NCBI RefSeq assembly: GCF_964199755.1
Contig: NC_133906.1
Span: 10,974,001-11,038,000, forward strand
Direction of reading: 5' to 3'
Length of the DNA stretch: 64,000 nucleotides
From: Larus michahellis
Lineage: Eukaryota; Chordata; Aves; Charadriiformes; Laridae
The notes below the pieces were generated by a model. The model saw nothing but the letters and a program-made list of their open reading frames with translations, searched no databases and was not told the DNA's origin. The translations under genes were made by a program, and so were the position numbers. Below, in pieces: positions 43,978-55,900 of this stretch. Numbering within the stretch: the stretch's first letter is position 1; each line of letters opens with the position of its first letter.

Positions 43978-46900
43978 CTGTGAGTTTTATTAGCAGGAGT
44001 CCCCTGTAAGCAGCGTGCACCCACAGTGGAGAGGTCTGCGTGCTGTGAACAGTCAAACACCACGTGTTCCTGTTCAACAGCCACTGCTGGGCTAGAGCTA
44101 TTGCTCGCTTGGGAGAAACGAAAACTGTGTATCAGGGTTCCCTGACAAAAAACATTCCTTGGCTTTGCTGTTGGGTAACCCTGTGTTAACACGTGTGATC
44201 CAGCACCCCCAGCACACATCCTCCTCTTATTTTGGCCTCTGTAGATTTGCACAAGGAAGGCTGCCTCAGGATGTGCTGCAGAGAAGCACATCCATCCCAA
44301 TGCACCTACGGTGGGTGCCGAGGAATCCCTGATGCGATGCGATGTGACAGTAGAAGGGAAAGAGCAATTGCTGGGTAAAGCCACAGGGTGTGTGATTAGA
44401 TTACAGCCTGTCTGGCAGGGAGGTAAAACAAGCTGCTATTAATTTCAGAGTGGGGAGTAGCCTTTATTTACTATTTGGCAGGAGGCAGTCATGTCTGCAA
44501 CCATAGGCAGCAGCAAGGATTTGAGAAGAGGTCGAAAAGCCAACTCAGCGCCTTATTTCCTCCATGGCTGGGTCTAGGAGCCAGGCACATATACATATGC
44601 AGGAATATAGGTGCACAGGAATTTAGGTGGGTCTTGTGTGAATGGAGATATTTAAAACTTTAATGACTTTTCCAGAAGGCAAAATAGAAATCAGGGAGAA
44701 AGATTGACCATGAAAATATACAACCCTTCGAAGGTGAGTCGATCAGGAGACTGTTTACTTGTTCCACTTCACCAGTGACATTAGCTGGTTAGAGTAGATT
44801 GAGTGGCTGTCCCGTATTTGAGAGCCATGTGCTTTCGATGCTGTTGTTATCTCAATAGAGCTACTATATTCTCACAGCATAATGCCCCTACGCTGAGAAA
44901 CACACCTATCTGCTGGATGCAGCTTGCTCAGTTGGCTGCTAGCAAATACAAAGCCCTGACAGACCTACCACAAACAGGAGGATATGGAAGGTGGAGGTGT
45001 CACCTCACCACGTAGCAAAAGCCATTCAAATCCTCCAGGGTTACTAAAAATGACATGAAATTTTCCTCTCTCTCATCACAAGGAAAGCTCAGCTTATATT
45101 TTAAACCCTGGAATGGCTCTCAGGATATCTAGTTCTGCTCCTCGGTCTTCTGCAGGCTTGGCCTAGGCCAAAATCAGCTGATGGAGGGGTCTGATTTAGG
45201 CAATAGGACTGGTTTTCCATGGCACAGCTCCGACAGCTCCGCGGTGCTGCTCCCAGCGCCTCTCCTGAACTTAGAGCCTTCCTAATTGTACCAGTTAAGT
45301 GGGCACTTCGCTGGGGGGATCCAAATCAGACACTGCTTCACCTGCAAAACGGTGATAAGACCCTGTCCATCTCCTTGCTGTTGGTGGGAAGGTCTTTGGA
45401 GCACGATCTGTCTTTTCGTGTATGTTTGTGCAGCACTTGCACAACCAGCACGGTCCTGACTGGGCTGTAACCTGTTGTAACAGCTTTTACTAAAAAAAAC
45501 CCAAACCCACAAAATACCAATGCAAATACTTTGCAATATTATTTTCAGGTTTATTGGCAGACATATATTTTTTATTTTAGGCTGGCTTCTAAAGTGGTCA
45601 TTTCCTAACAGGAAAGATGAAGCATAGGTAAAAACTTCAGTGAAAATTGTGGGCTGCTTTCTGGGCTGTTGGAAAAGAAGGACCATGATTTGATGATTTT
45701 AGAATTTTTCCTCGGGCGTCCTACTTTAGTAGTTCTAATAAATGGAAATAAAAGCTGGGACTGTTATAGCTGAAAGGAATTTTAAAAAGTAATGAATTTC
45801 TCCTGGGTTTTGATGTTTATTTTTGCATTTAATTCTGTTTGCAAAGGTGAACTGCCTCCGTCTTTTCCGCTACTTAGACACTAATCTCTTTCCTTGGAAA
45901 TACTGTTTAACCACATTTTATCTCCAAACAATAAAAGTCAAGATATTTTTAATCCATTTATAACATACTCTAAGACTGTCCTCCCAAATTTAGACCCAGA
46001 ACGATGAGACCTTTAACAAAAAAGTGATAGTGATAGTTTCCTGGAGACTTTCCTGAGAAATAACGGGAGGCTGGTGGCATTCCCCGGGGAGCCACATGCC
46101 GTGTCCTCTGCTTAATCCTCCGATGACCCTCGTCCTGGAGAGCCCGGCTCCCCGCTGGTGCCCTCTCCCAGCCTGGGCTGTGCAGCTCCTTGCCTGTTCC
46201 TGTGTCCCCTCAGATGGACATGGCCAGGTTTCAAAGCTCTGTCACCAGTGCGCTGGGACATTTGGAAAAAAGATCAGAAACCTGGCCTGCGAGTTTCCAA
46301 GCAGGGTCTTAGATTTCATTTCCTACTATTTTCTATTTTCTGCCCATAGACCAGGCGGAATTGGGACCAGAGAGTTACAGAGGCAGTGCAGGTCATTAGA
46401 CGAGACCTTTTTTTGTCTGTCTGTATCTCCAAGGCCCTGTGTATGCAGTGACGGCTGAGCATATGCACTGCACTGTAGTTCTTAAAAGTTTCAGATGCTG
46501 CTTCTAAAACCAACACAGGCTGATGCACAGGGAGAATTGTTCTTCCTTTAGGGACAGTCTACGCTGTCTTCCCAGACTCCCACGTCCTCCTGAAATGGGA
46601 GGTTTTGCCCCTGAGACCTCGTAGCTTCTTGCAGTTTGAATTTGTTTTGGTTTTTCTTTTAAAGAAAAGTTAAATGAGCATAATTGTTCCCACTATATCT
46701 GAGAAGGATCTTGTATCCTACAGTTTCAAATGAAAGTTCCTAGAAGTTTTAAATGAAACTTCAGACAGGTTTGATGGGGTTAGTTTAGGGCAAGTAAAGT
46801 AACTGTCGATAATATACAGAATTTACCACTTAGACTGAGACTGCGTGGAAACGGATGCAAATCTTTTTAGTTTGACATATTGCCTGCACATAGAGAAAGC

Positions 46901-47394
46901 TGTATTGTAACCCACAGCTTGCTTCACACCAGATCTTTTCAGTATCTGAATTTGACTTCAAGCCCACGTATGTTTCAGAAGAGAACTATATTCTGCATCC
47001 CTAAAGCACATGAACTGCTGGAAGTTGGCACAGATTGTCCCCAAACAGAAACCAGAGAAAAGGCTCCATTCCAAAAAGTCTGTTGCCAGATGGTCATTTT
47101 GAGCAGAAGGAACAGAAGAAAATGTTAAATACTGCTCTGCTTTGAAGAGTGGTTTCATAAATGCAGCTTAATGCACAGTAATGTTATCGGTTGTTCTTTC
47201 CAAAGTAGTGTCAAGAGGTGGATGTATATAATTTATCACTGTGTCTGTTCCATGAAATGAATGGAAAATACATGTTTAAAACCCTGGACTCTTCTTTTTT
47301 TCTATCTTGCGTCTCTTTGTATTCTTCTTTGCATAAAACACATTACCATGTTGTACCACTCGCTATTGACCAGTCCATGGGTCCTGCTATTTGT

Positions 47395-47600
47395 CTTGGG
47401 TTTTTTCAGGTGCTTATTTCTCCCAGTATTTTTGCTGGCATCGCAGTTAAGCAGATAGGTCTATTATTGTCTGGTTCCTCCCATCCCCTGCTTTTGAAGA
47501 CAGACGCTACCTTTGCCCTTTGCCCGTCTGCTGGTATCTCACCTGTCCCTCACAAGTTCACTAATGGCTGAGATAACTGTTTTCCTGCGTATCCAAGGAT
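47395..47600 (-). mobile_element. Ancient CR1/L2-like LINE remnant with reverse-transcriptase segment
   Basis: On the minus strand an open stretch (plus 47546 down to 47436) reads TGEIPADGQRAKVASVF, then EEPDNNRPICLTAMP. This lines up with the conserved non-LTR reverse-transcriptase segment (GxxPxDWxxAxVxPxFK, then PxNYRPISLTSxP). Upstream of it the frame shifts and stops, so it is a dead copy. The family could be CR1, L2 or L3; I cannot separate them. Confidence 0.7.
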
Positions 47601-50600
47601 AAAACTCCCTGGGGGCAGCTGATTAGGAAATATCACTCTTATCTACACACTTTCCAGCTTGTTCTGTCCCCACTCAAAATTGAGCTCCCGCTCTGTCCGT
47701 GCTATTAATTGTGGTCACTGTTGGTGCTTTTGCTGAAGAGAACAGCCAAAATAGGTGGTGAGCACCAAGGCATCACCCAGAACACGTGTGCTCCCCATGC
47801 AGCTGCAGATCGTCTCTTCCCTGCACTTTACGAGACTGTGATCGGAGAGAGGTGAAATCACATTTAGAAGAGCTAAATGAAAAGTCAGCAGAGTGCAAGT
47901 GTTGATGAATCAAACCTTATAAGAACAACTGAGCTATTTCTCCTCTGCGCCTGGAGCTCAGCCTCTTCCCACCTGCAAGGTGGGGTATCTGTTGGGTGAA
48001 GCAGCTGCGGTGCTTTCCCAGCCCGGTTCTTTTTATAGACAAGTGTGGCGCAAGGTTGCCTTCAAGTGAAAACAGAAAGGTACTGCAGGGAGGGGAGGAT
48101 GAGGATTATGGATACCGGGAAAGACTGAAGCAGATTTGGGAGCTGCGCTCCCAGCTACAGCCAGGACAGGCAGAGTTCGGAGCGCAAGAGAGTCTGTGAA
48201 TAAGAAAGACACAGGAACAACAAAAAATACCCCAGTAATTTGAGAAAATGTTCATAAATTTGGTAATCCCGACCGTAATCTGTGGGCTGTACAACCCACT
48301 GAGTTTAGAAACAGTTTATGCTCCTTTCCCACTGCTGTGTACAAATAAATCCAAGCCATGGCTTTGTGGGAAAAGTTGGTGTTGCCAAAAGGAGGCAAAG
48401 CTTTGCCTTCGAGAGTCGACACACAATGTGGTGGCTGTTCTCAGCCCTCCTCTGGTTAAGATCTCGGGGTTTTTCTTTAATGGAAATAAGTTTTTATGTG
48501 CATTCACACTGACTGGCACAAAGGGGAAAATGCACCCTGCGGTGTGCAGGAGGATGAGCTTTGCCCCGTTTCCCAGCTGCACGCCGCTCTGCTTTTCTTT
48601 TACTGGAGAATAAAAAAAATCTGATGTCTTGGTGATAGGTAATTTTGGTCCATTAAAAAATGCAACTAGCTTCAGAATTAATGACACAAATGGTCTGAGT
48701 GTAACTTTACTGAAAATATCCTTCTTAAATTTGAATTTCTTTTACTAAAATGGCTCTTGAAAGAATAACTTAAATCTTACTTAAAGCTAATACCAAGTTT
48801 CCACTGTTTCAGAGCCCATTGGCCGTTTTTGGTGGTTCTAAATTAATATTCTTCCTATTTTAAGTACTTGCACCTCCTCTGCTCTTATTCTCAGAGTTCT
48901 CTGAGAAATCTAGATCCTGATAGGAGAAAGATGAGTTCCTCTCCAGAACCGAGGAGACCTAACTAAGAGTGTCATCAAACAAATTGAAAACCTGAAGCAA
49001 ACACCTCCACGAGCTCTGTGTCCTCGCCCGTTCTCATCATGTCTGATGTTACCTAAGCAGCGGGAGGCCAAAGGATGTAAAGGGTCATTTTGCTGTTGCT
49101 GCTCTGGTTTCAGTCACGTACTTTGCTCTCCCTGATGCTCTAAAACTGTGTGGGAGAGGGTGTGGGACCAGGGAACAACATTTTAGAGGTTGTGGGGGCA
49201 TATTAGACTTTTTAGACTCCTGCTGCTGCCTTTGTGCAGATAAGTCACGCTTGTTTCCTTCCCATCATGGATATGGCTGTGCCGGTACGGGGCAGGTCGG
49301 TGGCTGCCGGAGGGCTGTGCAATGGGAGCAATGGTCCCTGGGACGTTCAAGCAGAGAATTTAGAGAATATCTTAGTTTTAGTTGGGTCAAAACCAGCCAC
49401 CAGCAAGGGAGGCAGGCAGAAAAGGGGCTGTGAGGGCAGAAGAGTTTAACAATAAAATACTGAATCCTGCAAACTATTCCCAAGATCAGTTGAACCCCAG
49501 AGCTGACGCTGGGGTTTGTCTGGGATGCTGGAGGCCATAACTAATCAAAATCTTTCATTTATTATCTGTTTTGCTCCTGGTTGCGACTGCAGTCCAGGCT
49601 GCCCCGTGTCCTTCAGGTCCATGTCTCTGCGCGGTTGTCTCTGAAAGATGCTTTCCTCCTTCTTGCTGCAAGATGGTGCTGCAGAATAGGGAAATGCGTC
49701 TCTGCGAGCGGCGCTGGGTCTCAGAGCAGAGTGTGCAGTGGGCATTGCTGCTGGAGGACAGGGCTGTCCCTGCGAAGGCCGTGCTCATGGCTGCGAGCGG
49801 GTGCTGCTGGCAGCAGGGGGGTACTCGGTGGGGCAGGGCGAAGGAGGGCTGGTGAGCCCCGTCAATGTTGGGGTGGGCTGGGGGTCACGTCTAACCTCCA
49901 CTGATTCTTCCCGCCCAGGGAAAACCAACTAACTGGTGATCCCTCCATCTCCTGCCTGCTCCGCAGGTATGGGGGTGTCAGGCAATATGGGTGGAAATTC
50001 CCTACCCGCCTTTGCCATATCGCCGTGCCTTTTGCTGCGTCACGCACAGGAGGAGAAGGGCAGTTTTGTCTTGAGCGTGGTGGACGGGTATACATGAGAG
50101 TGATTAAGATCACTGACATTATCATGCTTTAAATCAAGGTGTTCATGTTGTGAATCCCAGTCCTGCCCTGGACTGATGTAGACTGTAGTTATTTCCTTGC
50201 AGAAATCCTGGATCACAGTGTTGGGACTGTTTGCAGTCCGACTTTCTGGCTAATGTGTTCTGGTGAATCTAGTGGCAGCAGTTTAAGATATTACTGCCCC
50301 CAGTTCCCCATCTTGTGTTCTTGTGGGACAGGATGAGCCACACTGCCAGTTCTCCAGCCCAATAGCTTATTTTTTTGGGGGCAAACTGACCTTTGTCGCT
50401 GGCTTAAGCGGATGTAACAAACTTGTCTCTGGAAGTCCCAAAATGGAGGTGTGTGTCCCATGATGCTGGTTTTGCTCCAGGAGTGGTGACCATCAGCCAC
50501 AGCAAAATCCTTTGGGCATCTTAAACTGGTCTGCTGTGGTTGACCAGAGGATGTAGGTCAGAGCCCTAAATGCAGCCCTTGCACTACATTTGTTCTGTTT

Positions 50601-50721
50601 TTTTCCATACCTGTACACATTTCCTTACACAGTTATACAACTCATCATATGTTTATTCAGATTCTCAGGAAACTTTATTACATAAGAAAATGATGCATAG
50701 CACTGGGTTTTTTGGGTTTTC

Positions 50722-50742
50722 TTTTTTTTTTTTTTTTTTTTT
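50722..50742. repeat. Poly-T run (21 T)
   Basis: Uninterrupted homopolymer just after a GGGTTTTTTGGGTTTTC-like stretch. No retrotransposed body was recognised at either side. Confidence 0.9.
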
Positions 50743-52856
50743 GGTCCAGACTTATTTTTCTTTTGTGATTTACCTTAAAATGTACCAGTATTGAAATGGG
50801 AATTCAGAAAAGAAATCATGAGAAGGAATTATTTTCTAAATGAAACTGTCTAATGTATCAAGTACGTATGAAAACCAAAGTAAGTATATAGAGGGCTGTT
50901 CTGTGTGTAAAGGCGATGCGTTAAGGTTATTTTTAAGTGGTGAGTTACATGAGGTATTTTGCTGCTCAGGGCCTACAAGATTCTACTACTAGCAAAATGC
51001 ATTCTGAAATACTTCTGCATGGCTACAAGAGGAAGATAAACTTTCCCACTTTCCAAATAATGAATTAACACCTGAATGATAAAGAACCCCAATCAAACTG
51101 AATAAATCAGAATGAACAATTCTGATTATTTTTTCCATACGTGCAGTAGAAGTTATTTTCATCAAAAGCTTGTTGAGCTTTTCAACATGTTCTGGTTGTG
51201 GTCTGTGGCTTCTACCATTTCAGCAGTTTGACTTCCCTTTAAAATGCTGTCATCGTGTATGATTTGTGAAGTTTTTCTTTATAGCACAAAGGACTTCAGC
51301 AGATTATGGTGTAAGTTTGATCCTATTTCTAACGTCATTTAAAATGTATGTAGGTGAAATGAAAAAACAAACTTTAATAAGAATAAGTTAATGTTTATCT
51401 ACACTGAGAGCACCCGCTGGCTGTCTGTGTATAGCCCAGTAGGTTGCTTTTAGGCTGACACTGGTTTTGTTGATGGCATTGGCCTTGACTGGGTATGATG
51501 TCTTATTTTCTATTCTCATCTTCTTGATATTTATTCAGAAAGCACACAGCCCTAAGAGTTGTTGTGAGGGGTTTGGACCTTTTTCCTCAGAGCCCACATG
51601 ACTCTGCTTCCAAATACTGGCTGGAGGTGTTTCCCCACTGCAGAGAGTGAAATCCTTGTGTGGGGAGAGAGCCTGGCCTGGGGCATCAGGCACTGCTCTT
51701 AGAATAAGCCTGTAGTCAATTTTGCAAACTTAGGTGTCCTACTTGGCCTCCAGCTGCTGTTCCAGAAGGTCACCAGTCTCCAGGAGGTCCTGGGTCATAC
51801 CTGCCATCCCTGGGTAGGTGTCTTGGATAACCTAGCACATATCAGCTGGCTCCTGACACCTATATTTTGGCAACAAACCCCTTCCATCTACCACTAGACG
51901 TTGCTGCTGTTCTGCTGCATGCTCTTGAGCAAGTCACTTCTCACTGCTCCTTTCATCCTTTGCTGTGGCTGTTTTGAGCGTCATCTCCTTGGTCCATGGA
52001 CTCTTGTACCATGTATTTACCTGGATCAGAGGAGGAATAACAAGAGTAATAATCATGTTTTCAAGACCCACCTGCCAACCACAGCAGGTCCGACAGGTCC
52101 AGCTGGCCGTGCATGTGAGTGGCAAGCTCCTGGTGTGCACAGGGCACGGCTTGGGCACTGTGCGAGGGCAGCTTGCCCGGAACTCATGCCTGTTTGAAGC
52201 TGGGTCTGGCCAAAATCTGGAAATTGAGTAGGGGCACTGTAAGGGACGGGCAGGGGGGACTAGAAAGTTGGTGGATAGATGCAGGAACAGCAGGGGATGT
52301 GGTGGTAGTGAACACAAAGTTATCAGTGTTTTGGCTTTCCCGTCCCTTCCTGCTGGACAAGCACATCCCTTTGCTCTTGGGCAGAGCGTTTAGGGACCAG
52401 AGCGGCCTCCCTTCTGTGCTATGCTGTGTGAACAGGCTAAGCCTCATTAGCAACTCACTAGTAAGTACTCTTCCCTTTTTTACTACTCTTTCTAAGCTTC
52501 TTGAGCCTTCAACACCCAGCAAACAGCCAGCAGAGTCAGTGGAGAGATAATGTCTCTGGAGTAATTTTTTTACTCTCTGTGCCTTCCACGTCTGGCTGGT
52601 TCCTCCTTGCAGAAGATATACCTCCTCAGGGAAGGGACGAGTTGAGTTTGCGTCTTGCCATCCATCCACAGTGGGCAATTTCTGCCATCAGCTCCACTCT
52701 CTTGAAAGTCCTTTAGGAGGAAATTGTGGAGCAGCTAAGGGTTCCCATTTGCCTTCGCTTCTTTCATTATCTTCTTTGTTCCTTTCCTTTCTTTTTTGAC
52801 TGTTGTTAAACTTTTCCTTCTGTTTGTTATTTCCCTCTCTGTTCCTTTCTTCTTCA

Positions 52857-52908
52857 TTTTTCCTCTCTCCTTTCTCCCTCTTTCTCTTCCTTTCTCTCTC
52901 TCTCTCTT
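52857..52908. repeat. Pure pyrimidine tract (52 nt) ending in (CT)n
   Basis: Fifty-two consecutive C/T bases ending in seven or so CT units, within a wider pyrimidine-rich stretch from about 52754. On the minus strand it is polypurine and yields a meaningless lysine/arginine/glutamate-rich open frame. Confidence 0.9.
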
Positions 52909-55900
52909 GCTGCTGGATATTACGAGCAGTGACAACAGCCGCGGGGAGCTGGAATCCAGGGAGATAACAGCATTGCCATGAGAATCAGTCTGCTCAGCTA
53001 CAATTAGCCTTGTTGATATCTTTCACCTGGACAGAGCTGCCTTATCATTGCTACTTCTTGGAAAATGAAGGGTCACAGATACAGATCGCAGATAGCATGA
53101 CTATGGCATTTCCCTCTGGTTTTCATGTTGCTGGAATCCCTTTTTGGCTCCCTTCTCCGTACGATTAGTTTTGCATCCCTCTCGTTCAGCTGTGCTGCTG
53201 TCAGATGGAAAGCAGGCACCGAAGCTTTCCAACGGCCGAACGGCCGAAACAGAGACCCTGGGTAAATTCACCTGGTGTGAGCGACGGCACACATCCATGA
53301 ATCCTGGATGCTTCTGAAGTTCAAAGCCAGAAATAAAATAAGGCGTCAGTGCCCCAGGGCCTCTTTATGGTAAATTGTTGTCCTGTCTTTGGAAACTATT
53401 GAGAAGGGCACAAGGCAGAGCCAGCTGGGCTTGTTAATGTTGGGCTGATCCACCCACCCGTCTCCTGGCTGATTGCGTAGTTCCTGACTAGCGATGCGAA
53501 GATGTTGGCAAATGCTCCCACAGCTTTTTTTTTTCCACCATGGATGGGCTTTAGCAACTGTTTCTTGAGTCTGGACACAGCGGGGTTGTCCTTCCTGGCC
53601 TTTGTTTTGGTGGCAATTCCATCTATCTGATAAAAAGAGACAAAAGCAGTTAAAGGCAGCTAATCTAGTCCCTGCTTTGCATCCCTCCTTTCTTCTGATA
53701 TCTTACTTTCTATTTGTTTTATAAATACAGCTCTGCAACAGGAATAAACCCTAATTCCTTACCTTTCTGGAGCTTGAAAGGATCTGAACTGCAGGACAAG
53801 CTTAGCCAACAGTGACACGTGTAGCAGAGATTGCTTTCTTACTTGTGTGTCTTCTTTCTCTCTTGTTTTTCAATACCTTAGAGGCAGTTGCTGTTGTTAG
53901 AGATCTGTCAGGTTGCGGTCAGATATTAAGTATAGAGATACTGAAATTAAACTAATGGCACTTAGTCATAATTGGAAGAGAAAACCTAGAGTTGCAGGGA
54001 ATTGGTGCCTCGCTGACCATTTAGTAAAGCCAGGACAGGTGCAGGGATGACTATTAATGTATTCTCTCTCTTTCCCCCTGTCTGGTTTTGCTACGGATTT
54101 GCTCCATTTGCAGATAGTAATCAGTAGGAATCAGCATGGTCCTATGGCTAAGAACTGATGTTTCTATGTCTTTATTTTTCCTTCTCCACCTTTTCCCATG
54201 ATCTGTTTGGACGCCAAGTCTTTTCTTGCCATTTTCATGTGAACTCAGGACAAGGGTATTGCACCTGCAGTTGGGGCGTGTTGTACTATTACTGCCAGCA
54301 GCAGCATTTTAGCTAATTGCACACTGTTACTGTAACCTGTGAGCTGATGCCATGGGTGTCACAGACCCTGCTGACTCCGTGCACTGCCAGATTGCTCAGT
54401 AACATACATCCAGTTGAGATGCACCACGTCAACATACTTATATTTTGGTCAGCGGGAACATGCAGTTTGGAGCCAGCTTTATGCTTTTGCAGTGATTTTG
54501 ATGGGTTGTGAGGTGGCAATCAGAATTATTTTTGATTTATCCAATACCAGATACCATACCGGGGGCACCAGCCCTCGTGTCATGTGGCTGCAGAGTCGCC
54601 GGTCCCATCGGAGGGTCCTTAGGACTGGCCCCGCAGTGTTTCTGCTGGAGGACCAAGCTGCGTTTACGTGTGTGTCTGTCATTGAGCATATTAGAGCCGG
54701 GGTTGCGCAAGCGTTACTATGGCTGTCCCACAGTGCAGCTACACCTGCGGCGCCGCAGTTGCAGCCAGGGGACAACCTCCCATCCCACAGCAGCTGCGAG
54801 AGCGTGTGGCTTCTGCCGGTCACAGCCCTAAGGACAGAGCGTGGTCACCGCAACAAACGTGCCTCCTGCGGTCTGCCGGCGGGGATGAGGGCTGGGGGCA
54901 GTCTGCCAAGTTAAACTGGAGCGTGCCTTTCATGTAGCCATCCTCCCATCAATGCTGTGCCGCGCTCCGTGGTTGCTGCTTTCAGGCTGCTGGGCACACG
55001 CCGTGCCGGTTGCAGCTGAGCCACCTCTCAGGTTATTCCCTCCCTCCCTGCTGATGTTGTTCCAAAGCAACCCCTCAGTGGCAGTACCAGGTTTATAATG
55101 GCTTGGCAGGTTTTGTGACCCTTGAAGAATTTTAAATTCATTCATTTTCTCATTCTCAAGAGAACTGCAAAGAACAACAAATATGTTTTTCTTTCAAAGA
55201 TAAGGATGGGTGTTGCTTTGGAAGCTGGGGTCTCTTTTTCCTGTGAAGTGTAGGTTTTCCACTGCAGCCTCTGCTTTCTCTGTACTGTCTGTGCCTCGCG
55301 CTGGTTGAGAACGTGGTCCTGCTGTTAGCTGCCCACCGTTCCCTCGAACCATTAGTCCTGACAGAAGAAAACATAGGTGAATCGCCAGAGGAATGTGAAT
55401 CCAGTAAGTTACAACATTTGTATGTTTATCTGACCTTCAATGTTTACAAATTTGGCTGGCAGTCTCATGAGAGAGGGTTTGACCACTTATTGGTCAATTG
55501 GACCTTAATGCTCTTCTTGTTTCTGGTCAGCCTGGCAATACTGTAAGAACAGCTTGTTCCAAGCAAGCTTCTAAATGAGTTTATGTGCTTAGACGGCATC
55601 ATCACATATTCTCAGTACTGTCTCCTGGTCCTTTTTTACTCCACCCTTTCAAGTTTTTTACTTCTATGCTATTGCTCAGAATAATTGCAGAATTAATGCA
55701 TCCTGCTAATGTCTTTGTTGGGAGGGTAGAGCTGGTCTTTTCTCCTTTGAAGAGAGGGCCTGACCACTTTTCCAGGCTGTACTAAAGCTGTGCAATGTGA
55801 CCAACAGATGGAAAGGGAGAAGCCGTTACGTATAGAACGGCCAGAATTCAAGGAATATGGTATATAACATCATAAAGCCTAGTAAACTTTATTTCAGGTT

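Noticed and set aside
52184-52678. 164-codon minus-strand open frame
   Set aside because: No recognisable protein family. Length is within chance for a 64-kb window, and no supporting neighbours were seen.
52735-52935. Lys/Arg/Glu-rich minus-strand peptide resembling a charged coiled coil
   Set aside because: It is simply the polypurine complement of the pyrimidine tract.
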